This document shows positions 1 to 9,109 of a DNA stretch of 64,000 bases, one piece after another; position 1 is the stretch's first letter; every line of letters starts with the position of its first letter. This DNA is from Ureibacillus massiliensis 4400831 = CIP 108448 = CCUG 49529 (GTDB lineage: Bacteria; Bacillota; Bacilli; Bacillales_A; Planococcaceae). The DNA lies in contig NZ_JPVQ01000008.1 of NCBI RefSeq assembly GCF_000772965.1, positions 1-64,000 on the forward strand. The letters are read 5' to 3'. The translations under genes were made by a program, and so were the position numbers. A model generated the notes under the pieces. That model was not told the DNA's origin and searched no databases. It saw only the letters and a program-made list of their open reading frames with translations.

Positions 1-133
1 TCTAATTTTTTGTGATTTTCAATTTTTCATAGAAGTTTTGACACTACCAAATTAAGGTGCGTTCATTTAATTTTATCTATACTAAATGAAATATTGGAAA
101 AAATGTGCCCCATTGGTAACTCAAATGGATTGA

Positions 134-1225
134 TTAAGCAACACCAGTCATGAATGATAAGTAAATACAAAACACAAATAAAATGCAAACGAGTAAGCTT
201 AGGGCAGCAGGCACTTTTTTAATAAACGATAAAACTATTAAAACAAAAAATAAAATGGATAGTAAAAGCAATAAACTGCTTGTGAAATTAAAACTAAGTT
301 GAATATTTAGATCTGCATGCACGTCTTCGCTATAAAACATTGAAAAAGTAGGAGAAATAGTTTCTGCTGAAATAATCGTTTCTTTAGGTGGTGATTGTTG
401 ACTTAATGCTGCTGTTGCTGAAAAAATCATGAGTATAATGATACTTTCAGCCTTTGCCCATGGCTTTGGATTGAAACTGGCTCCGTGTTTTAATTTGCGT
501 CTTATAAAAATGCTATTTACAATTGCGAAAATGATTAATGGAATGATGAACAAATGCTTTAATAATAAAGCTTGACCATAGGGAATCATCCATGAATTTA
601 TGTAATCTTCATAGTTAACAACGTAATTCATAAGAAGTAATCCAGATATAATGGTTACGCCAAAGCAAAGAAATGCTAGTGGTGTAAACCAGTTTAAAAA
701 TTTTAACCAATTGTCATGATTACTTGATAACCAGCTAACAATAATAAGGATACCTACCCATATGGAGACGGCAAGGACATGCATGGAATCACTTATAAAT
801 CCCCATAGCGGCTCTATAGAACTAGGGTGGCTAGACCAAGCAATCGATAAAATTATAAGAAAAGAAAGGAAAACACCGATATATCCATAGCGGCGTTTTT
901 CATTATAATCAAAAATAAAAACAAATAGGGAACAGATAAGCGTTATAAGTAAGGTTAAACCCCATGCTTTACCAATTTCAAAAGTAAATAGGACAGATTG
1001 AACGGAATCTATAAATGCCATTCTTGTTGATAAAAAAAGAATGACTTGTAAAACAGGTAAAAATGAAAAAATCAATATACCACCTAAAGCAACTAACAAA
1101 ACACTTTTGGAAACAGTAATCTTTGGGCGTTTTATATTAGGAACAAGAGAAAACATAAAAGTTCCTATACATAAAGAAAGGCAAAGATATAGTAAAGCTT
1201 GGCTAATGATTGTAATAATCAGCAT
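134..1225 (-). CDS. CopD-family copper resistance membrane protein
   Basis: This 363-residue integral membrane protein has about eight hydrophobic segments spread over its length and resembles the CopD domain (PF05425), also found in Bacillus YcnJ, which is linked to copper uptake or resistance. The polar stretch around residues 285-310 probably lies outside the membrane. It sits 3 bp downstream of the CopC-like gene on the same strand, so the two are almost certainly co-transcribed; together they correspond to the two halves of a YcnJ-type fusion, here encoded separately. Copper specificity is inferred from the family and the neighbour. No terminator is obvious in the 133 bases between the stop codon and the window edge. 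Confidence 0.8.
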   Translation of the reverse strand: MLIITIISQALLYLCLSLCIGTFMFSLVPNIKRPKITVSKSVLLVALGGILIFSFLPVLQVILFLSTRMAFIDSVQSVLFTFEIGKAWGLTLLITLICSLFVFIFDYNEKRRYGYIGVFLSFLIILSIAWSSHPSSIEPLWGFISDSMHVLAVSIWVGILIIVSWLSSNHDNWLKFLNWFTPLAFLCFGVTIISGLLLMNYVVNYEDYINSWMIPYGQALLLKHLFIIPLIIFAIVNSIFIRRKLKHGASFNPKPWAKAESIIILMIFSATAALSQQSPPKETIISAETISPTFSMFYSEDVHADLNIQLSFNFTSSLLLLLSILFFVLIVLSFIKKVPAALSLLVCILFVFCIYLSFMTGVA

Positions 1226-1228
1226 CTT

Positions 1229-1834
1229 CTATTTCTTTCTTCGAATCATGAAGAAGAGAACAACGACCACAATTCCAATTAAAGCGCCAATTAGAAACGG
1301 CATAAGAATAGAATTTTCCTCTTCAGGTTCTTCCGCTACTTCATGGTCTGTATGGTTTTCTGTTTCCGCTAAGTTTTCCTCGGTTTGCGTTGTAGTTTCT
1401 TCTACTGTTTCCTCTTGTTCCTCAACGTTTGTCTCTTCAACAGTGCCATTTTCCTGTTCTTGTGTGCCTGTATTTTCAACAGGAATATCGATTGTAAATG
1501 AGATACTTTCATCAATTGGATGTCCATCAGCGCCAATAATACTCCATTCTAATGTGTAGTCCCCATTTTCAAGAGGTGATGAAAGTTCGCCAGTTAACTG
1601 ATCGTTATTAATAGTAATGTTGTTAATGGCTATTGACTCACCATTTGTATTTTGTAACGTCATAGTACTGCCCTGCTCAATTTTTGTTTCAAATATGAGG
1701 GTAACCTGTTGTAGTTGCTCAGTTACAACCTCTCCATTCTCTGGGGTAGAACTTTTTAAATGAGTATGGGCAAATGCAGAACTCATAAAGGATAGTAAAA
1801 AGACACAAGTGAATACAATTATTTTTTTTATCAT
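1229..1834 (-). CDS. CopC-domain exported copper-binding protein
   Basis: The 201-residue protein starts with a signal peptide (hydrophobic to about residue 20, then SSAFAHTHLKSSTPENG). The CopC fold (about residues 23-120) follows; the His after the cleavage site (AHTHL) and the DGHP motif near residue 107 are typical CopC copper ligands. A Glu/Thr-rich linker follows, then a C-terminal membrane segment (about 176-195) and a basic RRKK tail, so the domain is anchored outside the membrane. The ATG is preceded by GGAGGTTATT. The gene forms an operon with copD and lies back to back with cadC, making a small metal-handling region. Confidence 0.85.
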   Translation of the reverse strand: MIKKIIVFTCVFLLSFMSSAFAHTHLKSSTPENGEVVTEQLQQVTLIFETKIEQGSTMTLQNTNGESIAINNITINNDQLTGELSSPLENGDYTLEWSIIGADGHPIDESISFTIDIPVENTGTQEQENGTVEETNVEEQEETVEETTTQTEENLAETENHTDHEVAEEPEEENSILMPFLIGALIGIVVVVLFFMIRRKK

Positions 1835-1930
1835 AATAACCTCCGATTAATGTGTAAAATAATATCAATTTTTTATAAAATTTGGTCATATTTAATCATT
1901 ATACAAAAACTAGTGTTTTATTCAACTTAT

Positions 1931-2006
1931 TATTCAAATGTTCGTTTGACTATTTAGATGAAACAGCATATATTAGGAATAAATAATCAAACGGATATTT
2001 GAATGA
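1931..2006 (+). promoter_or_regulatory. cadCA promoter flanked by two CadC-type operators
   Basis: A sigma-A-like promoter is visible: -35 TTGACT at 1946-1951, a 17-bp spacer and -10 TATATT at 1969-1974. Two palindromes of the form TCAAA-N6-TTTGA lie at 1933-1948, overlapping the -35, and at 1987-2002, downstream of the -10. They are near-identical when one is reversed (13 of 16 bases) and resemble the TCAAATA-type CadC box. Their centres are 54 bp apart, about five helical turns. Repression by CadC with release by Cd, Pb or Zn is inferred from the family. Confidence 0.75.
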
Positions 2007-2022
2007 GATAGGGGTGGGAATC

Positions 2023-2394
2023 TTGACAAAAGAAATGGATATGTGTGAAATCACATGTGTCGATGAGGAAAAGGTGACACGTGTTCAAAATAAATTGGCT
2101 GAAGAAAATCCTTTGGATGTAGCGAAATTTTTTAAAGTTTTATCTGATCCTACAAGGGTGAAGATCGCTTATGCATTAGCTTTTGAAGATGAATTATGTG
2201 TTTGTGATGTTGCGAATATTGTTGGATCTACAACAGCGACAGCTTCACATCATTTAAGAAACCTAAGAGAGTTAGGTTTAGCGAAATCACGCAAAGAAGG
2301 AAAATTAGTTTTTTATTCATTAGATGATGACCATGTGAGAAAACTAATTGAAGTAGCTTTTGCCCATCAAAAGGAGGTAGCAAAAGTTGAATAA
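2023..2394 (+). CDS. cadC: CadC, ArsR-family metal-responsive repressor
   Basis: This is a winged-helix ArsR/SmtB repressor. The metal-site motif ELCVCD is present, and so is an N-terminal CEITC with the extra Cys typical of CadC, so the Cd/Pb/Bi-type alpha3N site looks complete. The DNA-reading helix is [20 protein letters not shown] at 1999 is in frame but lies inside the second operator. The TTG at 2023 is preferred: it follows GGGGTGGG by four bases and gives the usual CadC N-terminus ([12 protein letters not shown]). The gene overlaps cadA by 8 bases and is probably autoregulated through the operators upstream. Confidence 0.92.
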   Translation: MTKEMDMCEITCVDEEKVTRVQNKLAEENPLDVAKFFKVLSDPTRVKIAYALAFEDELCVCDVANIVGSTTATASHHLRNLRELGLAKSRKEGKLVFYSLDDDHVRKLIEVAFAHQKEVAKVE

Positions 2395-4525
2395 TGTAAA
2401 AGAAAAAGATGAACAAGAGTTTCGGGTTGAAGGTTTTTCTTGTGCCAATTGTGCGGGCAAATTTGAACGGAACGTAAAGGAGCTACCCGGTGTTCGTGAT
2501 GCAAAGGTGAATTTTGGAGCATCAAAAATCTCAGTTGTAGGAAATGCAACCATTGAGGAGCTTGAAAAAGCAGGTGCGTTTGAAAACTTAAAAATTTACC
2601 CAAAGAAAACAGCTGGACAAAGGGGCACAGCTCAAGATGAAGGTAGAAAAGAAACTAAGATTTCATTTATAAAAAAATATGAGGAAGTATTATTTTCTGC
2701 ATTATTAATTGTCATAGGATTTATTTCGTTATTTACAAATGGTGAAGAAAATATTGTGACAACGCTATTGTTTTTAGCTGCAATCTTAATAGGTGGCTAT
2801 TCATTGTTTAAAGTGGGTTTTCAAAACTTACTTCGTCTTGATTTTGATATGAAAACTCTGATGACTGTGGCCATAATTGGTGCCGCTATTATTGGAGAAT
2901 GGGCTGAAGGTGCTATCGTTGTTATATTATTTGCCATTAGTGAAGCGTTGGAACGATTTTCAATGGATCGAGCACGACAATCCATTCGCTCCCTTATGGA
3001 TATTGCTCCTAAAGAAGCACTCGTTCGTCGAAATGGGCAAGAAATATTAGTAGATGTTGAATCCGTTGCAATTGGAGACGTTATGATTGTAAAACCGGGC
3101 CAAAAAATTGCAATGGATGGTTTGGTTGTTAAAGGATATTCTGCAGTCAATCAAGCAGCCATTACTGGCGAATCTGTACCAGTTGCAAAAGAAGTTAATG
3201 ATGAAGTATTTGCAGGAACATTAAATGAAGAAGGTTTATTAGAAGTAAAGGTAACAAAATTAGTTGAAGATACAACGATTGCAAAAATTATTGAACTGGT
3301 TGAAGAAGCGCAAGGTGAACGAGCGCCATCTCAAGCCTTTATTGATAAATTTGCTAAATACTATACACCACTCATTATGATTATTGCTGGATTGGTAGCG
3401 GTAATTCCTCCTATATTGTTTAATGGAGATTGGGGAACTTGGGTGTATCAAGGGTTATCTATCCTTGTAGTAGGTTGTCCGTGTGCTTTAGTTATTTCAA
3501 CTCCAATTTCAATCGTTTCAGCTATAGGCAATGCTGCAAAAAAGGGTGTCCTTATAAAAGGCGGTATTTATTTAGAGGAAATGGGCGGCATAAAGGCTAT
3601 TGCTTTTGATAAAACAGGGACATTGACTAAAGGTGTACCGGTTGTGACAGATTTCAAATTATTAAAAGATTTATCGAGTGAGAAAGAGTTACTTGCTAAT
3701 GTGGCAGCGCTGGAAAACCGTTCTGGCCATCCACTTGCATCTGCAATTGTTAGGAAAGCAAATGAAATGGGAATTAGCTACAAAGGTATTGTCGTTGAAA
3801 ATTTTGAATCTATCACAGGTAAAGGGATAAAAGGTTCAATTGAAGGAATTACTTATTATATTGGTAGTCCAAAACTATTCCAAACAACAACGGTTGATTT
3901 TCCCGAAATAACTGCCTTTCAAAAAGAGGGTAAGACGGTGATGGTAATGGGTACTGAAGAAGAAACCTTAGCTATCATTGCTGTTGCAGATCAAGTTCGA
4001 GAGTCAAGTAAAGGTGTTATAAGTAAACTTCATTCACATGGTATTAAAACCATTATGTTAACAGGGGACAATGAATCGACTGCAAAAGCAAAAGGACATG
4101 AGATTGGTGTATCTGATGTTCAAGCAGAATTAATGCCAGAAGACAAATTAAACTATATTAAACAATTACGATCTGAATATGGCAAAGTGGCAATGGTAGG
4201 AGACGGAGTTAACGACGCACCAGCACTTGCAGCAGCTACAGTTGGTGTTGCAATGGGTGGTGCTGGAACAGACACTGCATTGGAGACAGCTGATGTTGTG
4301 CTAATGGCAGATGACCTAACGAAGCTACCATTTACAATTAAATTAAGTCGAAAAGCATTGGGTATTATCAAATCGAACATAATCTTTGCCCTTGGTATAA
4401 AGGTATTAGCGCTATTACTAGTTGTTCCGGGATGGCTAACGCTATGGATTGCTATTTTAGCTGACATGGGTGCAACCTTGTTAGTTTCGTTAAATAGTAT
4501 GAGATTATTAAGGGTTAAAGAATAA
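2387..4525 (+). CDS. cadA: CadA, P1B-type Cd/Zn/Pb-exporting ATPase
   Basis: This 712-residue heavy-metal P-type ATPase exports divalent soft metals across the cytoplasmic membrane. In order it shows: an N-terminal HMA domain with [12 protein letters not shown] near residues 16-27; membrane helices; the actuator motif TGES near 260; the transmembrane metal site CPC in VGCPCALV near 364-366; the phosphorylation loop DKTGTLTKG near 407; the hinge GDGVNDAP near 604; and C-terminal helices. All catalytic motifs are intact and the length is normal for CadA. The TTG start overlaps the end of cadC and follows AAGGAGG, so the pair is translationally coupled. CPC together with the CadC partner favours Cd/Zn/Pb over Cu. 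Confidence 0.95.
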   Translation: MNNVKEKDEQEFRVEGFSCANCAGKFERNVKELPGVRDAKVNFGASKISVVGNATIEELEKAGAFENLKIYPKKTAGQRGTAQDEGRKETKISFIKKYEEVLFSALLIVIGFISLFTNGEENIVTTLLFLAAILIGGYSLFKVGFQNLLRLDFDMKTLMTVAIIGAAIIGEWAEGAIVVILFAISEALERFSMDRARQSIRSLMDIAPKEALVRRNGQEILVDVESVAIGDVMIVKPGQKIAMDGLVVKGYSAVNQAAITGESVPVAKEVNDEVFAGTLNEEGLLEVKVTKLVEDTTIAKIIELVEEAQGERAPSQAFIDKFAKYYTPLIMIIAGLVAVIPPILFNGDWGTWVYQGLSILVVGCPCALVISTPISIVSAIGNAAKKGVLIKGGIYLEEMGGIKAIAFDKTGTLTKGVPVVTDFKLLKDLSSEKELLANVAALENRSGHPLASAIVRKANEMGISYKGIVVENFESITGKGIKGSIEGITYYIGSPKLFQTTTVDFPEITAFQKEGKTVMVMGTEEETLAIIAVADQVRESSKGVISKLHSHGIKTIMLTGDNESTAKAKGHEIGVSDVQAELMPEDKLNYIKQLRSEYGKVAMVGDGVNDAPALAAATVGVAMGGAGTDTALETADVVLMADDLTKLPFTIKLSRKALGIIKSNIIFALGIKVLALLLVVPGWLTLWIAILADMGATLLVSLNSMRLLRVKE

Positions 4526-4536
4526 TTAAAACGGAA

Positions 4537-4580
4537 AAAACGCTTGGGAATCTTTAAAATACCCAAGCGTTTTAAGTTTT
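4537..4580 (+). terminator. Intrinsic terminator after cadA
   Basis: A 12-bp perfect stem (AAAACGCTTGGG, partner at 4562-4573) with a 13-base loop is followed by a T-rich tail. It ends the cadCA transcript. Confidence 0.85.
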
Positions 4581-4631
4581 TATCTTTGTTAGATGTTATT
4601 TGTATAGAGTAGCTTAATGAGCGCTCTAAAA

Positions 4632-5156
4632 TTAATTAGATTTTTTCGGGAAAATAATATACGAAACACTAATTGCACCATCGACTAATACGACAATTGA
4701 CCAGATTCTCCAAAGATTAAACAACGCTTCTGCCTTAAGGTGTCCTACATAGAAAATCATGAGCCAAATTAAGGAACTGCCTATTACATAAGCTACGACA
4801 TGTCTAGCCCACATTTTCATTTCGTATTTCCCTTTTGCCAGTCCTGAAAGTTTCTTTTTTGTTGAAGACTTCTTTAAAAACAGCACTTGGAATTTCTCAT
4901 CTGCCCATGCAATCATCGACTTTCCGTAAGCTAACGAAACGCCGATATAAATAGCCGCAACTCCATGGGCAGTTGTTGCTATAGCGCCATTTTTTAAATC
5001 CATAGCTGTTAATACAATAAGTGCTAAATCAACAAAAGGTGTAAGGATAAAAAAGAACCAACTAAGACCTTTCAAATTCAATATATATCTTGAAACAAGA
5101 CCGAGTGCTATTGCAATCCAAAAGGCAATTTCAGCAGCAATTATCCATGTAATCAA
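4632..5156 (-). CDS. Integral membrane protein of unknown function, under divergent TetR control
   Basis: This 174-residue protein has about five hydrophobic helices and a basic loop near residues 95-112 (KKSSTKKKLSGLAKGKYEMK). I do not recognise a family with confidence. The start is a TTG spaced after AAGGGGTAGAG. It is divergent from a TetR-family gene, and two related palindromes lie in the shared intergenic region, so it is the probable target of that repressor. TetR-controlled membrane genes of this kind often act in export or envelope stress, but nothing in this sequence fixes the substrate. Confidence 0.7.
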   Translation of the reverse strand: MITWIIAAEIAFWIAIALGLVSRYILNLKGLSWFFFILTPFVDLALIVLTAMDLKNGAIATTAHGVAAIYIGVSLAYGKSMIAWADEKFQVLFLKKSSTKKKLSGLAKGKYEMKMWARHVVAYVIGSSLIWLMIFYVGHLKAEALFNLWRIWSIVVLVDGAISVSYIIFPKKSN

Positions 5157-5181
5157 AAACTCTACCCCTTAAATTTTATTT

Positions 5182-5256
5182 AATACAATTGTATTGAAAT
5201 GATATCATGGTGTTTTAAATAATACAACTGTATTATTTAAAAAATATTGTTATAAT
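5182..5256. promoter_or_regulatory. Divergent operator region of the TetR gene
   Basis: Two palindromes share the core AATACA-(A/C)-TGTATT form. One is at 5182-5195 (AATACAATTGTATT), next to the minus-strand gene. The other is a 28-bp palindrome at 5214-5241 with perfect 13-bp arms. A -10 TATAAT at 5251-5256 lies only six bases before the TetR ATG. The larger palindrome covers the expected -35, which fits autorepression. Confidence 0.7.
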
Positions 5257-5262
5257 AAAAAC

Positions 5263-5835
5263 ATGCCGAAAATAGTAAATCATGAAGAAAGAAAAACACA
5301 AATCGCAAAAGCAACCTGGAATGTTATTGCGAAGTATGGATTAGAAGGGGCTTCTGTACGCTCGATTGCAAAGGAGGCGAATTTATCACTTGGAGCAGTT
5401 CGTCACTATTTTAATACACAAGAAGAACTGCTGGAGTTTGCAATGCAGCTTGTTGAAGAACAGGTGAGGGAACGAATTATCGAGCATACAAAGAGGCCAC
5501 TTAGCCTAAAGGAAATTACATTGAACATCTTAATGGAGCTTGTTCCATTTGAAAATCGCAATATTGAAATGCAAGTATGGTTGGAGTATGTTTCTTACAA
5601 AATTCGAAAGAAAGAAGTAGGAGAAGATAATGTTTATTCTGCTGTTGTGCAACTAGTAACAAAGCTAAATGACGAAGGTGTCCTTCAAGAGAATATTTTT
5701 TTAGAAGAGGAAATCGTTCATCTACATGCGTTAATCGACGGGCTAGCATTACATATATTAATGGGGGTAGTACCGATTGGTGAGGAAAGAGTAAGGTATT
5801 TAATCCGACGTGAATTAGATCGGTTATTTAAATAG
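5263..5835 (+). CDS. TetR-family transcriptional repressor
   Basis: This 190-residue protein has an N-terminal TetR DNA-binding domain: a helix-turn-helix near residues 30-50, with VRSIAKEANLSLGAVRHYF. A helical ligand-binding/dimerisation domain follows. The N-terminus is complete by comparison with the family (MPKIVNHEERK). No Shine-Dalgarno sequence precedes the ATG. A TATAAT box lies six bases upstream, so the mRNA may be leaderless. It probably represses itself and the divergent membrane gene through the paired palindromes. The inducer cannot be read from the sequence. Confidence 0.88.
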   Translation: MPKIVNHEERKTQIAKATWNVIAKYGLEGASVRSIAKEANLSLGAVRHYFNTQEELLEFAMQLVEEQVRERIIEHTKRPLSLKEITLNILMELVPFENRNIEMQVWLEYVSYKIRKKEVGEDNVYSAVVQLVTKLNDEGVLQENIFLEEEIVHLHALIDGLALHILMGVVPIGEERVRYLIRRELDRLFK

Positions 5836-5840
5836 ATGGA

Positions 5841-5872
5841 AAACGCACTGATTCTTTTTAATCAATGCGTTT
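5841..5872. terminator. Bidirectional terminator between convergent genes
   Basis: An interrupted stem (AAACGCA and TGATT, pairing with AATCA and TGCGTTT) lies between the TetR gene and the convergent 2TM gene. Confidence 0.65.
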
Positions 5873-5882
5873 ATGTTTCGGA

Positions 5883-6155
5883 CTAATCCTCATCCATATA
5901 TTTAGCAATTTGTCGTTCTTCCCAGTTCTTCCCGAATAGTGATGTGTGACCAAGGACGGCAAAGGCATGTGAAACAATACCAATTCCCCATCCTAATAAG
6001 GGATAAATAAACCATAATGTACCATCGAAATTAAATAAATTAATGCCGATTAACCCGATATTTACAACGACATAAACAAATAGATGAATATAAAAAGCCT
6101 TTATTTTTTCCACTTTCTTTTTTGCTTGTAAATACTTATCATCTAAATTCAACAT
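5883..6155 (-). CDS. 2TM domain-containing small membrane protein
   Basis: This 90-residue protein has a charged N-terminal helix (LDDKYLQAKKKVEKIKAFY), two membrane helices joined by a short loop (FNFDGTLWFIYPLLGWG), and a polar tail ending GKNWEERQIAKYMDED. The pattern matches the 2TM domain (PF13239), a family with no defined biochemical role that is also seen attached to sensor kinases. It stands alone. About 200 bases of AT-rich DNA separate it from the divergent glycerophosphodiesterase gene. Confidence 0.75.
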   Translation of the reverse strand: MLNLDDKYLQAKKKVEKIKAFYIHLFVYVVVNIGLIGINLFNFDGTLWFIYPLLGWGIGIVSHAFAVLGHTSLFGKNWEERQIAKYMDED

Positions 6156-6363
6156 GTAACCCTCATTTCACTTTATTTAATATTTATTGACACATACTAG
6201 ATGGAATATGCTTTACTTGTGATTACTATATCATGGAAAATTTGTATTTCTGTTAAATGTATTGTATCGAGTAATAAAGTTTCGATAACATGTAGAAAAA
6301 CAGGTGTAAGTGGTTTGAAGTTAAATGAATAGGATTATCTGAATCCGATAATGGAGGGGTCGT

Positions 6364-7086
6364 ATGAAAATTTATGCACATAGGGGGTATTCAGGGAGTT
6401 ATCCTGAAAATACATTAGCCGCTTTTCGTGCAGTCGCAAAGTTACCTGTACATGGAGTTGAATTTGATGTGCATTTAACGAAAGATCGCCAAGTTGTTGT
6501 CATTCATGATGAATCCATAGATCGTACTTCAAACGGTAAGGGATACATTAAAGATATGACCCTTGAAGAGTTGCGTAGTTATGACTTTGGTTCATGGTTT
6601 GGTAGGGAGTTTGAAGGGGAAGTCATTCCAACCTTATCTGAAGTATTAAATGTATTTCGTCAATGCCATCACCACATTAATATTGAGCTGAAATCAGATG
6701 TTTTTGTTTATACAGGATTAGAAGAGCTAGTTCTAAAGGAAGTCGAGGAATGTGGGATGGTGGAACGCGTTGTCATCTCATCCTTTGACCATGAAGCGGT
6801 AAATCGAATTTTCGAACTTGCTCCAGATGTGGAAAATGCAGCATTGTTTGCAAATATGATATTAAATGTTAAGGAATATCAAAGGCAGCTTCCTGCAAAA
6901 GCTTTACATGTCTATTTGCCGACTGCAGTTCGAAAACCCGTACTTGATGCTATAAAACAAGGTTCTATTGTGAGGGTTTGGACAGTAAATGAATTAGACT
7001 ACGTTGATCAACTTTTACAACTTGGGGTTGATGGTATATTTACAGACGAGCCAGAGAAAATGTATAAGTATATCCATAATAGATAG
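6364..7086 (+). CDS. Glycerophosphodiester phosphodiesterase
   Basis: This 240-residue GDPD-family enzyme hydrolyses glycerophosphodiesters to glycerol-3-phosphate and an alcohol. It starts with the signature AHRGYSGSYPENTLAAF (catalytic His-Arg), followed by EFDVHLTKD (metal-binding Glu/Asp) and VVIHDESIDRTSNG (second catalytic His). The late motifs NIELKS and VWTVNE are also present. There is no signal peptide, so it is cytosolic, like the short UgpQ/YqiK type and unlike secreted GlpQ. The ATG follows GGAGGGG at good spacing. It is monocistronic with its own terminator. Confidence 0.9.
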   Translation: MKIYAHRGYSGSYPENTLAAFRAVAKLPVHGVEFDVHLTKDRQVVVIHDESIDRTSNGKGYIKDMTLEELRSYDFGSWFGREFEGEVIPTLSEVLNVFRQCHHHINIELKSDVFVYTGLEELVLKEVEECGMVERVVISSFDHEAVNRIFELAPDVENAALFANMILNVKEYQRQLPAKALHVYLPTAVRKPVLDAIKQGSIVRVWTVNELDYVDQLLQLGVDGIFTDEPEKMYKYIHNR

Positions 7087-7093
7087 AAAAAAA

Positions 7094-7130
7094 TGGAGCT
7101 AACCTTTTCATAGGTTGGCTCCAATTTAAT
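7094..7130 (+). terminator. Terminator after the GDPD gene
   Basis: The stem TGGAGC-AACC / GGTT-GGCTCCA (7094-7123, one bulge) is followed by a T-rich stretch. Confidence 0.75.
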
Positions 7131-7182
7131 GTATCATTTTAAAATCTAATAGGTGATTGTTTCTATGAAGTTCTTCGTTGAA

Positions 7183-8205
7183 CTACCATTTTGCTTCGTG
7201 CTCCTCAATACACCCTAGCATCTGCTGAATTAATATTGTACTTCCATCTTCTAATTTAACCTGTCCATGGTAATAACCAACTAATTGGTGGACTTCCGAA
7301 TGAACGATCTTCATCTCATTTTTTGCAACACGTTCAAAAAATGGGTGGAAGCTGAGCATTACCTGATCAGAGAATTTCGTTGTGATATACCAAGGCTTCA
7401 TGAAATTAGTACGATCATAGCTAAATAACACATCTTCATGAATCTTGGTCATTTTACCATCAATGAAAACCGCATTTTCAGTCATACCTGTGCCATCTGT
7501 CCATTGACCACCAAAATTTAAACCTACTCGTTGCCCTCTAACCCGTTGAGATGCCATTGCCCAATTCCAAACCACTTCTCGAGGCCAAATACCGCGACCA
7601 AAATCAAGCACACTAAAACAATCTTCTTCATTGAATTTATAAGTACGATCCCCGATTTTTACAAAACCGGTAGTCGGTAAAGTGTGATGTTTGGCAGTGA
7701 ATTGAAAGATTTGACGGTTTTTTGGAATAACTACATTTAAGGATTCATCATCAGCCGGATGTTCTATAATTAATTCTGCCTGTAAATTAGCATTATCAAA
7801 GTTTTTTGAAGCAACAGATAAATAAGTAGTCTGTTGTAAATGAGTAATACTAATATTTAATTCCGCATTTGAAAATTGGATTGGTTCTAATACCATTGTT
7901 GGCATTTTGACCTTACCACCCAATGGAATTGTAATAGTTTTTTCTATAAACCGTTGTGTCTCATATTCTAAGAAATAAACAAAGCATACCGCAGCATAAT
8001 CTAAATGGCTAATTGTTACAGAAAATAAGATTTCTTCTCCAAAAACACACCAGTAATTCCATTTCTTCTTACGCATAAAATGGCCAGATAAATTACTTTC
8101 AATCAATGGTTTGCGGGCAAATCCGATTGCATTTGGATTTAAATTTCCCTTTTTATCACATAAACGGGTGAGCTCCACAATTTCTCGTTCAGCATGCTGC
8201 GTCAA
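7183..8205 (-). CDS. DUF2804 domain-containing protein
   Basis: This roughly 340-residue cytosolic protein matches DUF2804: the N-terminal pattern is AEREIVELTRLCDKKGNLNP, and the centre has FGRGIWPREVVWNWA followed by GLNFGGQWTDGTGMTENA. The function is unknown; the fold is related to AttH/lipocalin-like lipid-handling proteins. The frame is open to an upstream ATG at 8283, but the 26 extra residues do not look like the family. The TTG at 8205, after GAGAGGA, restores the usual N-terminus and is chosen. It is a single gene, convergent with the GDPD gene. Confidence 0.75.
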   Translation of the reverse strand: MTQHAEREIVELTRLCDKKGNLNPNAIGFARKPLIESNLSGHFMRKKKWNYWCVFGEEILFSVTISHLDYAAVCFVYFLEYETQRFIEKTITIPLGGKVKMPTMVLEPIQFSNAELNISITHLQQTTYLSVASKNFDNANLQAELIIEHPADDESLNVVIPKNRQIFQFTAKHHTLPTTGFVKIGDRTYKFNEEDCFSVLDFGRGIWPREVVWNWAMASQRVRGQRVGLNFGGQWTDGTGMTENAVFIDGKMTKIHEDVLFSYDRTNFMKPWYITTKFSDQVMLSFHPFFERVAKNEMKIVHSEVHQLVGYYHGQVKLEDGSTILIQQMLGCIEEHEAKW

Positions 8206-8470
8206 GTTAATACATCCTCTCACTGAAAAACTCTCAAAAAATATGCAACTTACAATATGATGTCTATCTTGATAATATATCATTAATTTTGTGGAATAAG
8301 TTAAATTTTATAGACAAAAAAATGTTTCATTTTTATTACATAAATTACCTGGAAATTACTAAATCATGTTCAATAAATTTGAAATTTTAGGCAGAATAGC
8401 GAGGGAATACGCATAGGATGGTTGTAGAGGAGGGACGGTAATCGCAACTTATTATAACCGCAATGCGGCG

Positions 8471-8971
8471 GTGCAATATGCAAGAACTTGGTGGAATGGT
8501 CGAAATCCAGTATACCCTTCGTTTGTAGACGACTGTACCAATTTTATTTCTCAATGTTTAAGAGCTGGTGGTGCACCAATGACTGGAGCGCCAAATAGGG
8601 GGAGAGGTTGGTGGATTACTGATGGCTGGCAAACAGGACGGCCGGGGCAGTTTGCGAGGGAGACTTGGAGTTATAGCTGGTCAGTATCGCATGCGCTAAG
8701 ACTATACCTCGAAAATGCCACATCGGGTTTAACGGCAACAAGAGTTAATTCGCCATCAGAATTAACTGTTGGCGATGTGATATTTTATGACTTTGAAGGG
8801 GATGGAAGGACTAATCATAGTACCATTGTGACCAGTATGATAAATGGTGTGCCTTATATTCATGCGCATACGGTAAATAGTGAAAATCGTCACTATGATT
8901 ATCGAAATTCTTTAGCCTACACACCAAATACCCAGTATTTTTATTATAAAATTGATGATGTATTTAATTAA
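8471..8971 (+). CDS. Amidase_6-type putative cell-wall amidase/peptidase
   Basis: This is a papain-fold domain of the Amidase_6 family (PF12671). It has the catalytic Cys in SFVDDCTNFISQCLRAGG, the His in DGRTNHSTIVT, and the conserved NRGRGWW segment. Family members usually follow a leader or act on peptidoglycan; none is visible here. The coordinates use the first conventional start, a GTG. The family N-terminus (YYNRNAAVQYARTWW) is encoded ten codons further upstream, where GAGGAGGG lies six bases before an ATC codon at 8441. The true product is therefore probably about 176 residues. No secretion signal is seen with either start. Confidence 0.78.
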   Translation: MQYARTWWNGRNPVYPSFVDDCTNFISQCLRAGGAPMTGAPNRGRGWWITDGWQTGRPGQFARETWSYSWSVSHALRLYLENATSGLTATRVNSPSELTVGDVIFYDFEGDGRTNHSTIVTSMINGVPYIHAHTVNSENRHYDYRNSLAYTPNTQYFYYKIDDVFN

Positions 8972-9109
8972 AAACAAAAACATTAACTTACATAGCATGT
9001 AAAGTAGTAAAATATAATCACTATTTCCATTTTATCTGTTTTATGATAAGGTAACTGATATGAAATGGGGTATTTGTCGAGTCAAAGTTTAAGGAGAGAA
9101 AACGACAAT

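Noticed and set aside
5841-5872. Operator for the TetR gene
   Set aside because: It is an inverted repeat, but its position between convergent stop codons and its stem-loop form fit a terminator.
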